Positions 1-8,770 of a DNA stretch of 64,000 nt are shown here, in pieces; the stretch's first letter is position 1, and the number at the start of each line of letters is the position of its first letter. This DNA is from Luteococcus sp038433135 (lineage in GTDB: Bacteria; Actinomycetota; Actinomycetes; Propionibacteriales; Propionibacteriaceae): positions 1-64,000 of the forward strand of contig NZ_JBCDMV010000018.1 of the NCBI RefSeq assembly GCF_038433135.1, given 5' to 3'. The notes beneath the pieces were generated by a model. The model was given only the letters and a program-made list of their open reading frames with translations, did no database searches and was not told the origin of the DNA. Made by a program: the position numbers and the translations under genes.

Positions 1-29
1 ACATTGAGCCGGGCCTTAGAGTGGGGCAT
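1..29 (-). CDS. 5' end of an unidentified gene (partial)
   Basis: An ATG on the minus strand at 29 is preceded by a strong ribosome binding site, GGAGGTCC, ten bases upstream. Only the first nine codons (MPHSKARLN) lie inside the window, so the product cannot be named. The gene is divergent from the Nudix gene at 150, and the 120 bases between them must hold both promoters. The ribosome binding site is what supports this call; nothing can be said about function. Confidence 0.4.
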
Positions 30-136
30 GAGGACCTCCGTTGTTGAGATGTGACCTTCGACAAGCCACAGCCCAGCGGGGGTCCTCCCTTTACGTCAAA
101 CCGCGCACTGTCATGAACGTCCCTGCCCCCAACAAC

Positions 137-142
137 TAGGCT
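137..142 (+). promoter_or_regulatory. -10 box of the Nudix gene, probably leaderless
   Basis: TAGGCT lies 7 bases before the ATG at 150, and no Shine-Dalgarno sequence is present. Transcription would start at about the A of the start codon. A -35 box is not clear. Confidence 0.5.
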
Positions 143-149
143 GCGGGGT

Positions 150-638
150 ATGGCCCTCACCCCGATCATGACCACGCTCGGCTTTGTGCTGCACCCTGAC
201 GGGGAGCGGGTCCTGATGGTGCACCGCACCGCGCGTCCGGGCGACGAGCAGTTGGGCAAGTACAACGGGCTGGGCGGCAAGCTGGAGCGCGACGAGGACA
301 TCGTCGAGTGCCTGCGACGCGAACTGCGGGAGGAGGCCCAGATTGAGGCAACCGCGCTGCGACTACGGGGAACTGTCAGCTGGCCGGGCTTTGGCCGCAA
401 TGGGGAGGATCACTTTGGCTTCATCTTCGTCGTCGATGCCTTCACCGGCGAGGTGCCGGTGCGCAACGAGGAGGGCGAACTGAGCTGGGAGCGGATCGAC
501 GCGCTCGACGAGCTGCCGATGTGGGAGGGGGACCGGCACTTCCTGCCGCTGGTCTTCGACGACACGGTCACCCAGTTCCATGGCGTGCTGCCGTACGAGA
601 ATGGCCGGCCGGTCGGCTGGAGCGTGAGCACGCTGTGA
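150..638 (+). CDS. Nudix hydrolase (MutT/8-oxo-dGTP diphosphatase-like)
   Basis: This 162-residue protein carries a complete Nudix box, starting GGKLERDED and ending RRELREEAQI, which fits G-x5-E-x7-R-E-U-x-E-E-x-G-U with Gln in place of the last Gly. Nudix enzymes hydrolyse nucleoside diphosphates linked to another moiety. The N-terminal stretch TLGFVLHPDGERVLMVHRT and the segment WPGFGRNGEDHFGFIFVV resemble MutT/NUDT1-type 8-oxo-purine nucleotide diphosphatases, which sanitise the nucleotide pool, but substrate cannot be read from the sequence. The ATG at 150 fits the leaderless promoter; an in-frame ATG at 168 is an alternative. Its stop overlaps the GTG of the next gene by 4 bases, so the two are probably translationally coupled. 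Confidence 0.85.
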   Translation: MALTPIMTTLGFVLHPDGERVLMVHRTARPGDEQLGKYNGLGGKLERDEDIVECLRRELREEAQIEATALRLRGTVSWPGFGRNGEDHFGFIFVVDAFTGEVPVRNEEGELSWERIDALDELPMWEGDRHFLPLVFDDTVTQFHGVLPYENGRPVGWSVSTL

Positions 639-1852
639 GCCTGCTGCACACCCCAGAGGGCGCCTCCGCACTGGCGTTGGCAATGGCGGAGCAGGACCCG
701 GGCTCGTTGGCCGCCGCCAGCCGGCTGCGCAAGCAGGCGCCGCCGGAGCTGGCCGCACAGGCGCTGGGTCAGGCGCAGTTGCGACGTCGGGCTCGCACCA
801 AGTTCGGGGCCGATGCCGAGCGGATGCTCTTCACCCACGACGCCCTGGAGCAGGCCACCCGCCCGGTGGTGGCCGACTGGCGCGCCCACCGGCTACGCGA
901 CGAGGGGATCACCCGGGTGATTGACCTGGGTTGTGGGATCGGCGCCGACTCGCTGGCCTGCCTGCGCGCCGGGATCGACGTGATCGCGGTGGAACTGGAC
1001 CAGACCACCGCCGAGCATGCCCGCGCGAACCTTGAGCTGGCGGCTGGGCGGCCCCTCGACGGGCTCGGGGACCCAACCCCGGCGGCCCCTACCGCCACCG
1101 TGATCCACGGCGACGCCGTCGCTCTGGCCCCGGAACTGCTGGCAGGAGCGGGCCCGGAAACCTGCGTCTTCATCGATCCGGCCCGCCGCACCGAGTTTGG
1201 CCGCACCTGGCGGGTGGAGGCCTTCACCCCACCCTGGGATTTCGTGCTCTCCCTGCTGGGTGGGTCACACTCGACGGTGGTCAAGCTCGGGCCCGGTGTA
1301 CCCAAGCAGTTGATTCCCGACGACGTCGAGGCGCTCTGGGTGGCCGACGGTCACGACGTCGTCGAGTGTTCCCTGTGGCACACCCCGGCAGCCCGGCCGG
1401 TGCACGGTGCGATACTGCTCGGTGGTCCGCAAGCCCTCCGACTGGACCACGAACCCCGCGATCCGCTGCCCGTCGCCGTTCCGGGCCGGTACCTGGTGGA
1501 ACCGCACGGCGCCGTGATCCGGGCCGGCGCCCTGGATCGGATTGCCGACGGCCTGTGGCTGCTGGACCCACACGTGGCGTATCTCAGTGGCAATGCGCCG
1601 GTGACCAGCCCCTTTGCCACCTGCTTCGAGATCCTGGAGGTGCTGGACAACAACCCCAAGACGTTGAAGGCCTGGGTGCGGGAGCACCGCGTCGGGACGC
1701 TGGAGATCAAGAAGCGCGCCCTCGACGTGGACCCGGCTGAACTGCGCAAGAAGCTGCAACCCAAGGGCCCCAACAGCGCCACGATCGTGCTGGCCCGAAC
1801 GCCAGACGGGGCCCGGGCACTCATGGTGCGTCGGACCCCGTCGGCTGCCTGA
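635..1852 (+). CDS. class I SAM-dependent methyltransferase, THUMP-like C-terminus
   Basis: A 405-residue protein starting at the GTG that overlaps the Nudix stop (GTGA). Residues around 95-115 hold the SAM-binding glycine-rich motif VIDLGCGIGADSLACLR, followed by the acidic ribose-binding residue in VIAVELD. A later FIDPARRT segment corresponds to the catalytic-side motif of this family. The C-terminal third, including EVLDNNPKTLKAWVREH and KRALDVDP, matches what is seen in actinobacterial methyltransferases annotated with a THUMP-like domain, which suggests an RNA substrate. The substrate is unknown. Overlap with the Nudix gene suggests one transcript. No obvious terminator follows before the convergent protease gene at 1866. 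Confidence 0.8.
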   Translation: MSLLHTPEGASALALAMAEQDPGSLAAASRLRKQAPPELAAQALGQAQLRRRARTKFGADAERMLFTHDALEQATRPVVADWRAHRLRDEGITRVIDLGCGIGADSLACLRAGIDVIAVELDQTTAEHARANLELAAGRPLDGLGDPTPAAPTATVIHGDAVALAPELLAGAGPETCVFIDPARRTEFGRTWRVEAFTPPWDFVLSLLGGSHSTVVKLGPGVPKQLIPDDVEALWVADGHDVVECSLWHTPAARPVHGAILLGGPQALRLDHEPRDPLPVAVPGRYLVEPHGAVIRAGALDRIADGLWLLDPHVAYLSGNAPVTSPFATCFEILEVLDNNPKTLKAWVREHRVGTLEIKKRALDVDPAELRKKLQPKGPNSATIVLARTPDGARALMVRRTPSAA

Positions 1853-1865
1853 CCGGGTTGCGTCC

Positions 1866-2837
1866 TCAGGCGCGGTAGGTGCCCCACATGGCTGCCATCC
1901 GGTCCACCTGGCCCTGGGTGAACTGCGTCAGGCACGGATCATTGGAATAGTCCATGTAGTTGTGGATCGGGTCCGTCCCCGACGCAGTGCAGGTGTCGCG
2001 ACCGGTCGGGCAGCCCGACGCCGGGCTGGCCTCCGCGGCGGTGTCGGCCACCTCGTCGCCACCCGCACAACCGCCCTGGAAGGTGTGGTACAGGCCCATC
2101 CAGTGGCCAATCTCGTGGGTGGCGGTGTCACCCTCGCTGTAGCCGGGGAAGGCTCCGGGCTGGCCCTCCAGGGTGCGACGGTCGATCATCAGCCCGTCCA
2201 TCCCCGGGTTCCTGGCGTAGTCCGACGGGAAGGTGGCCCAGCCAAAGAGCTGACCGCCCGAGCTGCCCAACCCGGTGATCCAGATGTTGAGTGTCTTGGC
2301 GTCACCCACCCGGCTGGCCTTGATCTGTTTCTCCACCCGGGAGCCGGGGGAGACCTTGTTGGCCCAGGTGGACTTGGTGATCCGATTGGTCTTCACCAGG
2401 CTGAAGGAGAAGCCGGAGCCGGCCAGGGCGCCGCTGTTGCTGCCGGCATAGGCCGCATTCAGCACCTGGAGCTGGCGTGCGATCACCGCATCGCTGACAT
2501 TGGTGGCGGCGGTTCCGTCGTTGATCACGTGCACGTACACCGGGATGACGGCCGAGGCGGTGCCGCTCACCAGATCGGCGGCGGTGCCAACATCGGTGGT
2601 GCCCAGCTTGTTCTTCATGTCGGTCTTGAACTTGGTCTCGCGGCCGCGGGTTTGCTCCGCGGTGAAGTCGTGCGGATCCTTGGCGCCGCGAGCCGCACTG
2701 GCGGGCTGGTAGCAGGTGCTGGCTGGGCTGGCGACGGGTGCCGCGGCCGGAGCGGAGGCGACGGGCGACGCGCCGAAGGTCACCAGGCCAAGCGAGGCGA
2801 GAGGCAGCAAGGCGCGGGCAGTTCGAGCAGAAGCCAT
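1866..2837 (-). CDS. secreted M43-family zinc metalloprotease
   Basis: A 323-residue extracellular protease of the pappalysin/cytophagalysin type. It has an N-terminal Sec signal (MASARTARALLPLASLGLV...), a pro-region, and the zinc-binding consensus HEIGHWMGLYH (HExxHxxGxxH). A Cys-rich C-terminal region and an MDYSND segment, equivalent to the Met-turn, follow. These features define the M43 metzincins, which act outside the cell on proteins or peptides. The ATG at 2837 is chosen because AAAGGA lies upstream and the signal peptide begins there; a longer in-frame version to 2885 would add an unlikely Arg-rich leader. It is monocistronic and convergent with the methyltransferase gene. Confidence 0.88.
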   Translation of the reverse strand: MASARTARALLPLASLGLVTFGASPVASAPAAAPVASPASTCYQPASAARGAKDPHDFTAEQTRGRETKFKTDMKNKLGTTDVGTAADLVSGTASAVIPVYVHVINDGTAATNVSDAVIARQLQVLNAAYAGSNSGALAGSGFSFSLVKTNRITKSTWANKVSPGSRVEKQIKASRVGDAKTLNIWITGLGSSGGQLFGWATFPSDYARNPGMDGLMIDRRTLEGQPGAFPGYSEGDTATHEIGHWMGLYHTFQGGCAGGDEVADTAAEASPASGCPTGRDTCTASGTDPIHNYMDYSNDPCLTQFTQGQVDRMAAMWGTYRA

Positions 2838-2979
2838 GGGAGTGGGTCCTTTCCGACGGCCCCGAGTGGGGCGGGTGGCGGTCACGCTAGGGCCACCAAT
2901 CCCTTTCCGTACAGGGATTCAGCGAATTTCTGGGATTCCCTACCAAACATCGCGAGGGCTGGCATCATGAGCGGGTTCG

Positions 2980-3006
2980 CTAGCACTCGGCTTGAAGGAG
3001 TGCCAG
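2980..3006 (+). promoter_or_regulatory. CIRCE operator 1 (HrcA site) of groES-groEL
   Basis: CTAGCACTC-N9-GAGTGCCAG, with 7 of 9 arm positions complementary. It matches the CIRCE consensus TTAGCACTC-N9-GAGTGCTAA, bound by the HrcA heat-shock repressor. Confidence 0.9.
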
Positions 3007-3012
3007 CGTCGG

Positions 3013-3018
3013 TATAAC
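3013..3018 (+). promoter_or_regulatory. probable -10 of the groES promoter
   Basis: TATAAC lies between the two CIRCE elements. TTGAAG at 2992-2997 could be the -35, although a 15-base spacer is short. HrcA bound at either side would block polymerase. Confidence 0.45.
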
Positions 3019-3025
3019 TTGGTTC

Positions 3026-3052
3026 TTGGCACTCGCCATGTGTGAGTGCCAA
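3026..3052 (+). promoter_or_regulatory. CIRCE operator 2 (HrcA site) of groES-groEL
   Basis: TTGGCACTC-N9-GAGTGCCAA, a perfect 9-base inverted repeat with the canonical 9-base spacer. It lies 46 bases downstream of the first CIRCE and about 100 bases before the groES start, probably in the 5' leader. Confidence 0.95.
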
Positions 3053-3151
3053 CAGCCGTCGGCGGCACCCGCGACGACGCCCCGGCTGCTCCACATGACC
3101 TTGAAGATCGACGCCGAATCATCGGCGCTACTAGTCAGAAAGGGGTTTGAC

Positions 3152-3448
3152 GTGGCAACCACGATCAAGCCGCTCGAGGACCGCGTCCTCGTCCAGCCGC
3201 TGGAAGCAGAGCAGACCACCGCCTCGGGCCTGGTGATCCCCGACACCGCCAAGGAGAAGCCGCAGGAGGGCAAGGTCGTTGCGACCGGTCCCGGCCGCTT
3301 CGACGACAAGGGCGTTCGTGTCCCGATGGACGTCGCCGAGGGTGACGTCGTCGTCTTCAGCAAGTACGGCGGCACCGAGGTCAAGTACGACGGCCAGGAG
3401 TACCTGCTCCTGAACGCTCGCGACATCCTCGCGATTGTCACCAAGTGA
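3152..3448 (+). CDS. groES: GroES, 10-kDa co-chaperonin
   Basis: A 98-residue protein starting at GTG 3152 behind GAAAGGGG. It begins VATTIKPLEDRVLVQPLEAEQTT and contains the mobile-loop region (ASGLVIPDTAKEKPQEG) and the dome motif (GDVVVFSKYGGTEVK), ending in the usual LLLNARDILAIV. It forms the heptameric lid of GroEL and assists ATP-driven folding in the cytosol. A longer in-frame ORF from 3026 runs across a CIRCE element and is not the real start. Two CIRCE sites upstream predict HrcA repression. groEL follows after 154 bases that hold a strong palindrome. Confidence 0.98.
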   Translation: MATTIKPLEDRVLVQPLEAEQTTASGLVIPDTAKEKPQEGKVVATGPGRFDDKGVRVPMDVAEGDVVVFSKYGGTEVKYDGQEYLLLNARDILAIVTK

Positions 3449-3451
3449 CCG

Positions 3452-3521
3452 CGAGGGGGGCGACCCCCTCGATCCCCCGCGCTCGGATCGCGCCTCGCTC
3501 GCAAGCTCGCTGCGATCCGAG
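3452..3521 (+). repeat. REP-like palindrome between groES and groEL
   Basis: The groES-groEL gap holds a small palindrome (GAGGGGG/CCCCCTC), then a CCCCCG run, then a perfect 10-bp hairpin. The arms are CTCGGATCGC at 3482-3491 and GCGATCCGAG at 3512-3521, around a 20-base loop. The architecture matches the elements downstream of guaA and purH. It could reduce read-through into groEL or stabilise the groES message. Confidence 0.65.
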
Positions 3522-3602
3522 TAAGGAAATCTCTTCGCGCGCGGCCGGCGACCGTGCCGGCCGCGCGCGAACCACATCTCTTCAACTCCCCAGGAGTATT
3601 GA

Positions 3603-5204
<1,602 letters not shown>

Positions 5205-5231
5205 GCACCCGTGTGAGTACTGCTGCTTGAC

Positions 5232-5267
5232 CACTGCGCCCGCCCGGTCTTCCGGGCGGGCGCAGTG
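5232..5267 (+). terminator. terminator of groES-groEL
   Basis: A perfect 16-bp GC-rich stem (arms 5232-5247 and 5252-5267) closes a TCTT loop, 28 bases after the groEL stop. The T-run is poor, as is common in high-GC genomes. Confidence 0.85.
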
Positions 5268-5541
5268 CATTTCCGGGGCTCTCCGGCCAGGAGTTCCTGG
5301 GCACTGCCGGGCCGACACGCCGCCGGAGCCGTTGTGTGGGTTCCGCAGCGGCCCTGGGGAAGTGATGGCTTACCATGAGCAGCGGCGAGAACTGTTTTTA
5401 CCCTGCCTGAGTGGTCCGTGCGTTGGCGCATCGACGACAGGTGCCCAACCCATCCGGAGAAGCCGCCGTCGGCTCCCCGGGCGAGTGGAACGTTCAAGCC
5501 TCGGTAACAGCGGCGTTCCGGCGCCCGACGAAAGAGACCCT
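5268..5541 (+). other. intergenic leader of the mannitol operon
   Basis: No gene is visible here. Small inverted repeats are ATGG-ctta-CCAT near 5364-5376, a GTTGG/CCAAC hairpin near 5421-5452, and GGAACG/CGTTCC arms near 5486-5519. They could be operator or leader structures for mtlA. A promoter could not be assigned with confidence. Confidence 0.35.
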
Positions 5542-7521
5542 ATGTCCACTCCCGCGGCCCCCTCGGCGGCCAAGCAGGCCCAGGCGCACGTACAGCGCTT
5601 CGGCACCTTCCTCTCGGGCATGATCATGCCCAATATCGGCGCCCTCATCGCGTGGGGCCTGATCACCGCCCTGTTCATTGAGAAAGGCCCCTTCCCGATC
5701 GGCCGGATCGGCGGTTTCGGTGAAACCCTGATCAACGGCGTCGCGGTGGCCAATCCCGGCATCGTCGGCCCCTCCATCACCTACCTGCTGCCCCTGCTGA
5801 TCGCCTTCCAGGGCGGCAAGATGGCCTACGACAACAAGACCCGCGGCGGCGTGATCGGCGCCATCGCCACCATGGGCGTCATCGCTGGTGTGCCCGGCAG
5901 CCCGATGTTCCTGGGCGCCATGGTGATGGGTCCGCTCGGCGGCTGGACCATGAAGAAGCTCGACCAGTTGTGGGAGGGCAAGATCAAGGCCGGCTTCGAG
6001 ATGCTGGTCAACAACTTCTCCGCCGGCATCTGGGGCATGATCCTCGCGATCGGCGGTCTGTACCTGCTCAGCCCCGTGGTGCATGCGGTGATGTCCGCCC
6101 TCGGTTCGGTCGTCGGCGTGCTGGTGCGCAACAACCTGCTGCCTGTCGCCTCGGTGCTGATCGAGCCCGCGAAGGTGCTCTTCCTGAACAATGCGATCAA
6201 CCACGGTGTGCTCACCCCGCTGGGCCTCGACATGGTCAGCCAGACCGGCAAGTCGATCCTCTTCCTGCTCGAGGCGAACCCCGGCCCCGGCTTCGGTGTG
6301 CTGCTGGCCTACATGCTCTTCGGCAAGGGTGCCGCCAAGGCCTCGGCCCCCGGTGCCGCGCTGATCCACTTCCTCGGTGGTATCCACGAGATCTACTTCC
6401 CCTACATCCTGATGAAGCCCGCCCTGCTGCTGGCCACCATCCTGGGCGGCGCCACCGGCGTTGCCACCAACATGCTGCTCGGTGCAGGCCTGAAGGGCCC
6501 CGCCGCTCCCGGTTCGGTGATCGCCATCTCCGCCATGGCCGGCGGTGACATTGCCAAGGTCTGGATCGCCATCCTGCTGGCCACCGTGGTCTCCTTCCTG
6601 GTGGCTGCCGTGATCCTCAAGATGGACAAGTCCAGCGACGGCGACCTGGCCAAGGCCACCGCCGAGATGGAGGCCATGAAGGGCAAGAAGTCCTCGGTGG
6701 CCGGCAACCTCGTCGCCCCCACGGGCGAAATCAAGAACATCGTCTTCGCCTGCGACGCCGGCATGGGTTCCTCCGCAATGGGCGCCTCGGTGCTCCGCAA
6801 CAAGATCAAGGACGCCGGCTACGGCGACGTGAAGGTCACCAATGAGGCCATCGCGAACCTCAAGGACGTCTATGACATCGTCGTGACCCAGGAGACCCTG
6901 GCCCCGCGCGCCATCCCGAAGGTTCCCAGCGCCACCGTGCTGACCGTCGACAACTTCATGAACTCGCCTCGCTACGAGGAGGTCGTGGAGATGATCCGCA
7001 CCCAGCGTTCCGGCTCCGCCGCCCCGGCCGCCCCGGTGGCTGCCGCCGCCGTGACCGGTGCCGCCGCTGCCCAGGACGAGGCCCCCGCGGCCGACATCCT
7101 GAGCACCGAGAGCATCCAGCTCGGCGCGCACGCCGTGGACAAGGGCGATGCCATCACCCAGGCCGGTCAGCTGCTGGTGGCCCGCGGTGCCGTGGACGGC
7201 GCCTACGTCGACGCGATGCACAAGCGTGAGGAGTCGGTCAGCACCTACATGGGCAACTTCCTGGCCATCCCGCACGGCACCAATGACGCCAAGGAGCACA
7301 TCAAGAGCTCCGCGATGAGCTTCATCCGTCTGGACCAGCCGCTGGACTGGAATGGCAACCAGGTCAAGTTCGTCGTCGGCATCGCCGGCAAGAACAAGGA
7401 GCACCTGCAGATCCTGGGCAAGCTCGCCAAGATCTTCTCCAACAACGAGTCCGTGCAGGCCCTGGAGAACGCCAGCTCCGCTGACGAAGTGGCCGCGATC
7501 CTCGGAAAGGTCAATTCCTGA
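5542..7521 (+). CDS. mtlA: mannitol-specific PTS enzyme IICBA
   Basis: A 659-residue fused phosphotransferase permease that imports mannitol and phosphorylates it to mannitol-1-phosphate. The IIC membrane domain spans about residues 1-360 (VQRFGTFLSGMIMPNIGALIAWG start, GGIHEIYFPYIL motif). The IIB domain carries the phospho-cysteine Cys404 in FACDAGMGSSAMG. After an Ala-rich linker, the IIA domain carries the phospho-histidine His578 in AIPHGTN. Having all three domains on one chain is the E. coli MtlA arrangement; many Gram-positives encode IIA separately. The ATG at 5542 follows a weak GAAAGAGA site. The stop overlaps the mtlD start by one base, so the pair forms an operon. No MtlR regulator is nearby. 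Confidence 0.96.
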   Translation: MSTPAAPSAAKQAQAHVQRFGTFLSGMIMPNIGALIAWGLITALFIEKGPFPIGRIGGFGETLINGVAVANPGIVGPSITYLLPLLIAFQGGKMAYDNKTRGGVIGAIATMGVIAGVPGSPMFLGAMVMGPLGGWTMKKLDQLWEGKIKAGFEMLVNNFSAGIWGMILAIGGLYLLSPVVHAVMSALGSVVGVLVRNNLLPVASVLIEPAKVLFLNNAINHGVLTPLGLDMVSQTGKSILFLLEANPGPGFGVLLAYMLFGKGAAKASAPGAALIHFLGGIHEIYFPYILMKPALLLATILGGATGVATNMLLGAGLKGPAAPGSVIAISAMAGGDIAKVWIAILLATVVSFLVAAVILKMDKSSDGDLAKATAEMEAMKGKKSSVAGNLVAPTGEIKNIVFACDAGMGSSAMGASVLRNKIKDAGYGDVKVTNEAIANLKDVYDIVVTQETLAPRAIPKVPSATVLTVDNFMNSPRYEEVVEMIRTQRSGSAAPAAPVAAAAVTGAAAAQDEAPAADILSTESIQLGAHAVDKGDAITQAGQLLVARGAVDGAYVDAMHKREESVSTYMGNFLAIPHGTNDAKEHIKSSAMSFIRLDQPLDWNGNQVKFVVGIAGKNKEHLQILGKLAKIFSNNESVQALENASSADEVAAILGKVNS

Positions 7522-8672
7522 TGAAGAAGGCAGTGCACTTCGGTGCCGGCAACATCGGCCGCGGCTTCGTCGGCCTGCTGCTGAACGAGGGCGGCTATGA
7601 ATTGACCTTCGCCGACGTCGCCGACGCGTTGATCGACCAGCTCAAGGCGGCCGAGAGCTACACCGTGCACGAGGTGGGCGAGGGCGGCCAGGAGCACGTG
7701 ATCAGCGGCTTCAAGGCGATCAATTCCAAGACCGAGGCCGAGGCGCTGACCGCGGCGATCGCCGAGGCCGACGTGGTGACCTGCGCGGTGGGCCCGAACA
7801 TCCTCAAGTTCATCGCCCCCGCCATCCGCGCCGGCATCGACGCCCGTCCGGCCGACGCCCCGATGGTGGCGGTGATGGCCTGTGAGAATGCCATCAACGC
7901 CACCGACGGGCTCAAGGGCTTCATCCTGGGCGACAACCCGGCCGACGTGGAGACCAAGGCGATCTTCGCCAACACCGCCGTCGACCGGATCGTCCCCAAC
8001 CAGCCCGAGGGGATGGGCCTGGACGTCAACGTCGAGCCCTACTACGAGTGGGCGATCGAGGAGCCGGCCTTCGAGGGCAACAAGCCCGAGATCCCCGGCG
8101 CCACCTGGGTGGAGAGCCTGGCGCCCTACATCGAGCGCAAGCTGTTCACGGTCAACACCGGCCACGCCGCCACCGCCTACTTCGGCTACGGCGCGGGCAT
8201 CGAGAAGATCTCCGACGTGCTGGCCCAGCCGGAGCTGAAGGACAAGATCTACGCGGTGCTGCAGGAGACCAAGAGCCTGCTGGTGGCCAAGTACGGCTTC
8301 GAGCCCGAGGTGCAGGAAGCCTACGTGCAGAAGATCCTCAAGCGCTTCGCCAACCCGGAGCTGCCCGACACGGTGACCCGCGTCGGCCGTTCCCCGCTGC
8401 GCAAGCTGTCGCGCCACGAGCGTTTCGTCGGCCCCGCCGCCGAGCTCGCCGAGCGCGGGATGGAGTCGAAGGCCCTGCAGGCCGCCATGCTCGGCGCCAT
8501 GCTCTTCGACGTCAAGGAGGATCCGGAGGCGGTGCAGGTCGGCCAGATCCTGGCGGACAACGCCCCCGAGGCTGCCGTGACCGCCTTCACCGAGCTGGAC
8601 GCCTCGCACCCGCTGTTCGCGCAGCTGGTGGAGGTCGTCACCGCGGCCCGGGCCCAGCGCAACGCCGACTGA
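7521..8672 (+). CDS. mtlD: mannitol-1-phosphate 5-dehydrogenase
   Basis: A 383-residue NAD-dependent enzyme converting mannitol-1-phosphate to fructose-6-phosphate for glycolysis. The N-terminal Rossmann motif is AVHFGAGNIGRGFVG, and the C-terminal catalytic region includes KLFTVNTGHAATAYFGY, typical of the polyol-specific long-chain dehydrogenase family. Length matches E. coli MtlD (382). Its ATG overlaps the mtlA stop (TGATG), so translation is coupled. A strong terminator follows at 8708. Together with mtlA it forms a complete mannitol utilisation operon. Confidence 0.97.
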   Translation: MKKAVHFGAGNIGRGFVGLLLNEGGYELTFADVADALIDQLKAAESYTVHEVGEGGQEHVISGFKAINSKTEAEALTAAIAEADVVTCAVGPNILKFIAPAIRAGIDARPADAPMVAVMACENAINATDGLKGFILGDNPADVETKAIFANTAVDRIVPNQPEGMGLDVNVEPYYEWAIEEPAFEGNKPEIPGATWVESLAPYIERKLFTVNTGHAATAYFGYGAGIEKISDVLAQPELKDKIYAVLQETKSLLVAKYGFEPEVQEAYVQKILKRFANPELPDTVTRVGRSPLRKLSRHERFVGPAAELAERGMESKALQAAMLGAMLFDVKEDPEAVQVGQILADNAPEAAVTAFTELDASHPLFAQLVEVVTAARAQRNAD

Positions 8673-8686
8673 GCACATCACCAACA

Positions 8687-8709
8687 GTGGCTGAGCTTGT
8701 CGAAGCCAC
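8687..8709 (+). repeat. dispersed motif GAGCTTGTCGAAG with flanking stem
   Basis: GTGGCT and AGCCAC arms (6 bp) surround GAGCTTGTCGA. Related copies occur near 13094 and 20150. It lies between the mtlD stop and its terminator. Confidence 0.5.
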
Positions 8710-8742
8710 GACGGCCGTCCCTCACCGAGGGGCGGCCGTCGT
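8708..8742 (+). terminator. terminator of mtlA-mtlD
   Basis: A 16-bp stem (8708-8723 with 8727-8742, one G.T pair) encloses an ACC loop, just after mtlD. The amidase gene ends about 30 bases further on in the opposite orientation, so it may serve both strands. Confidence 0.8.
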
Positions 8743-8770
8743 CGTGTTCCGGCCGCCCGGGGCCGGGCGG

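Noticed and set aside
5494..7404. 636-codon open frame antisense to mtlA
   Set aside because: Low-complexity Gly/His/Asp/Val composition typical of the reverse frame of a high-GC gene, while the opposite strand encodes a complete EIICBA.
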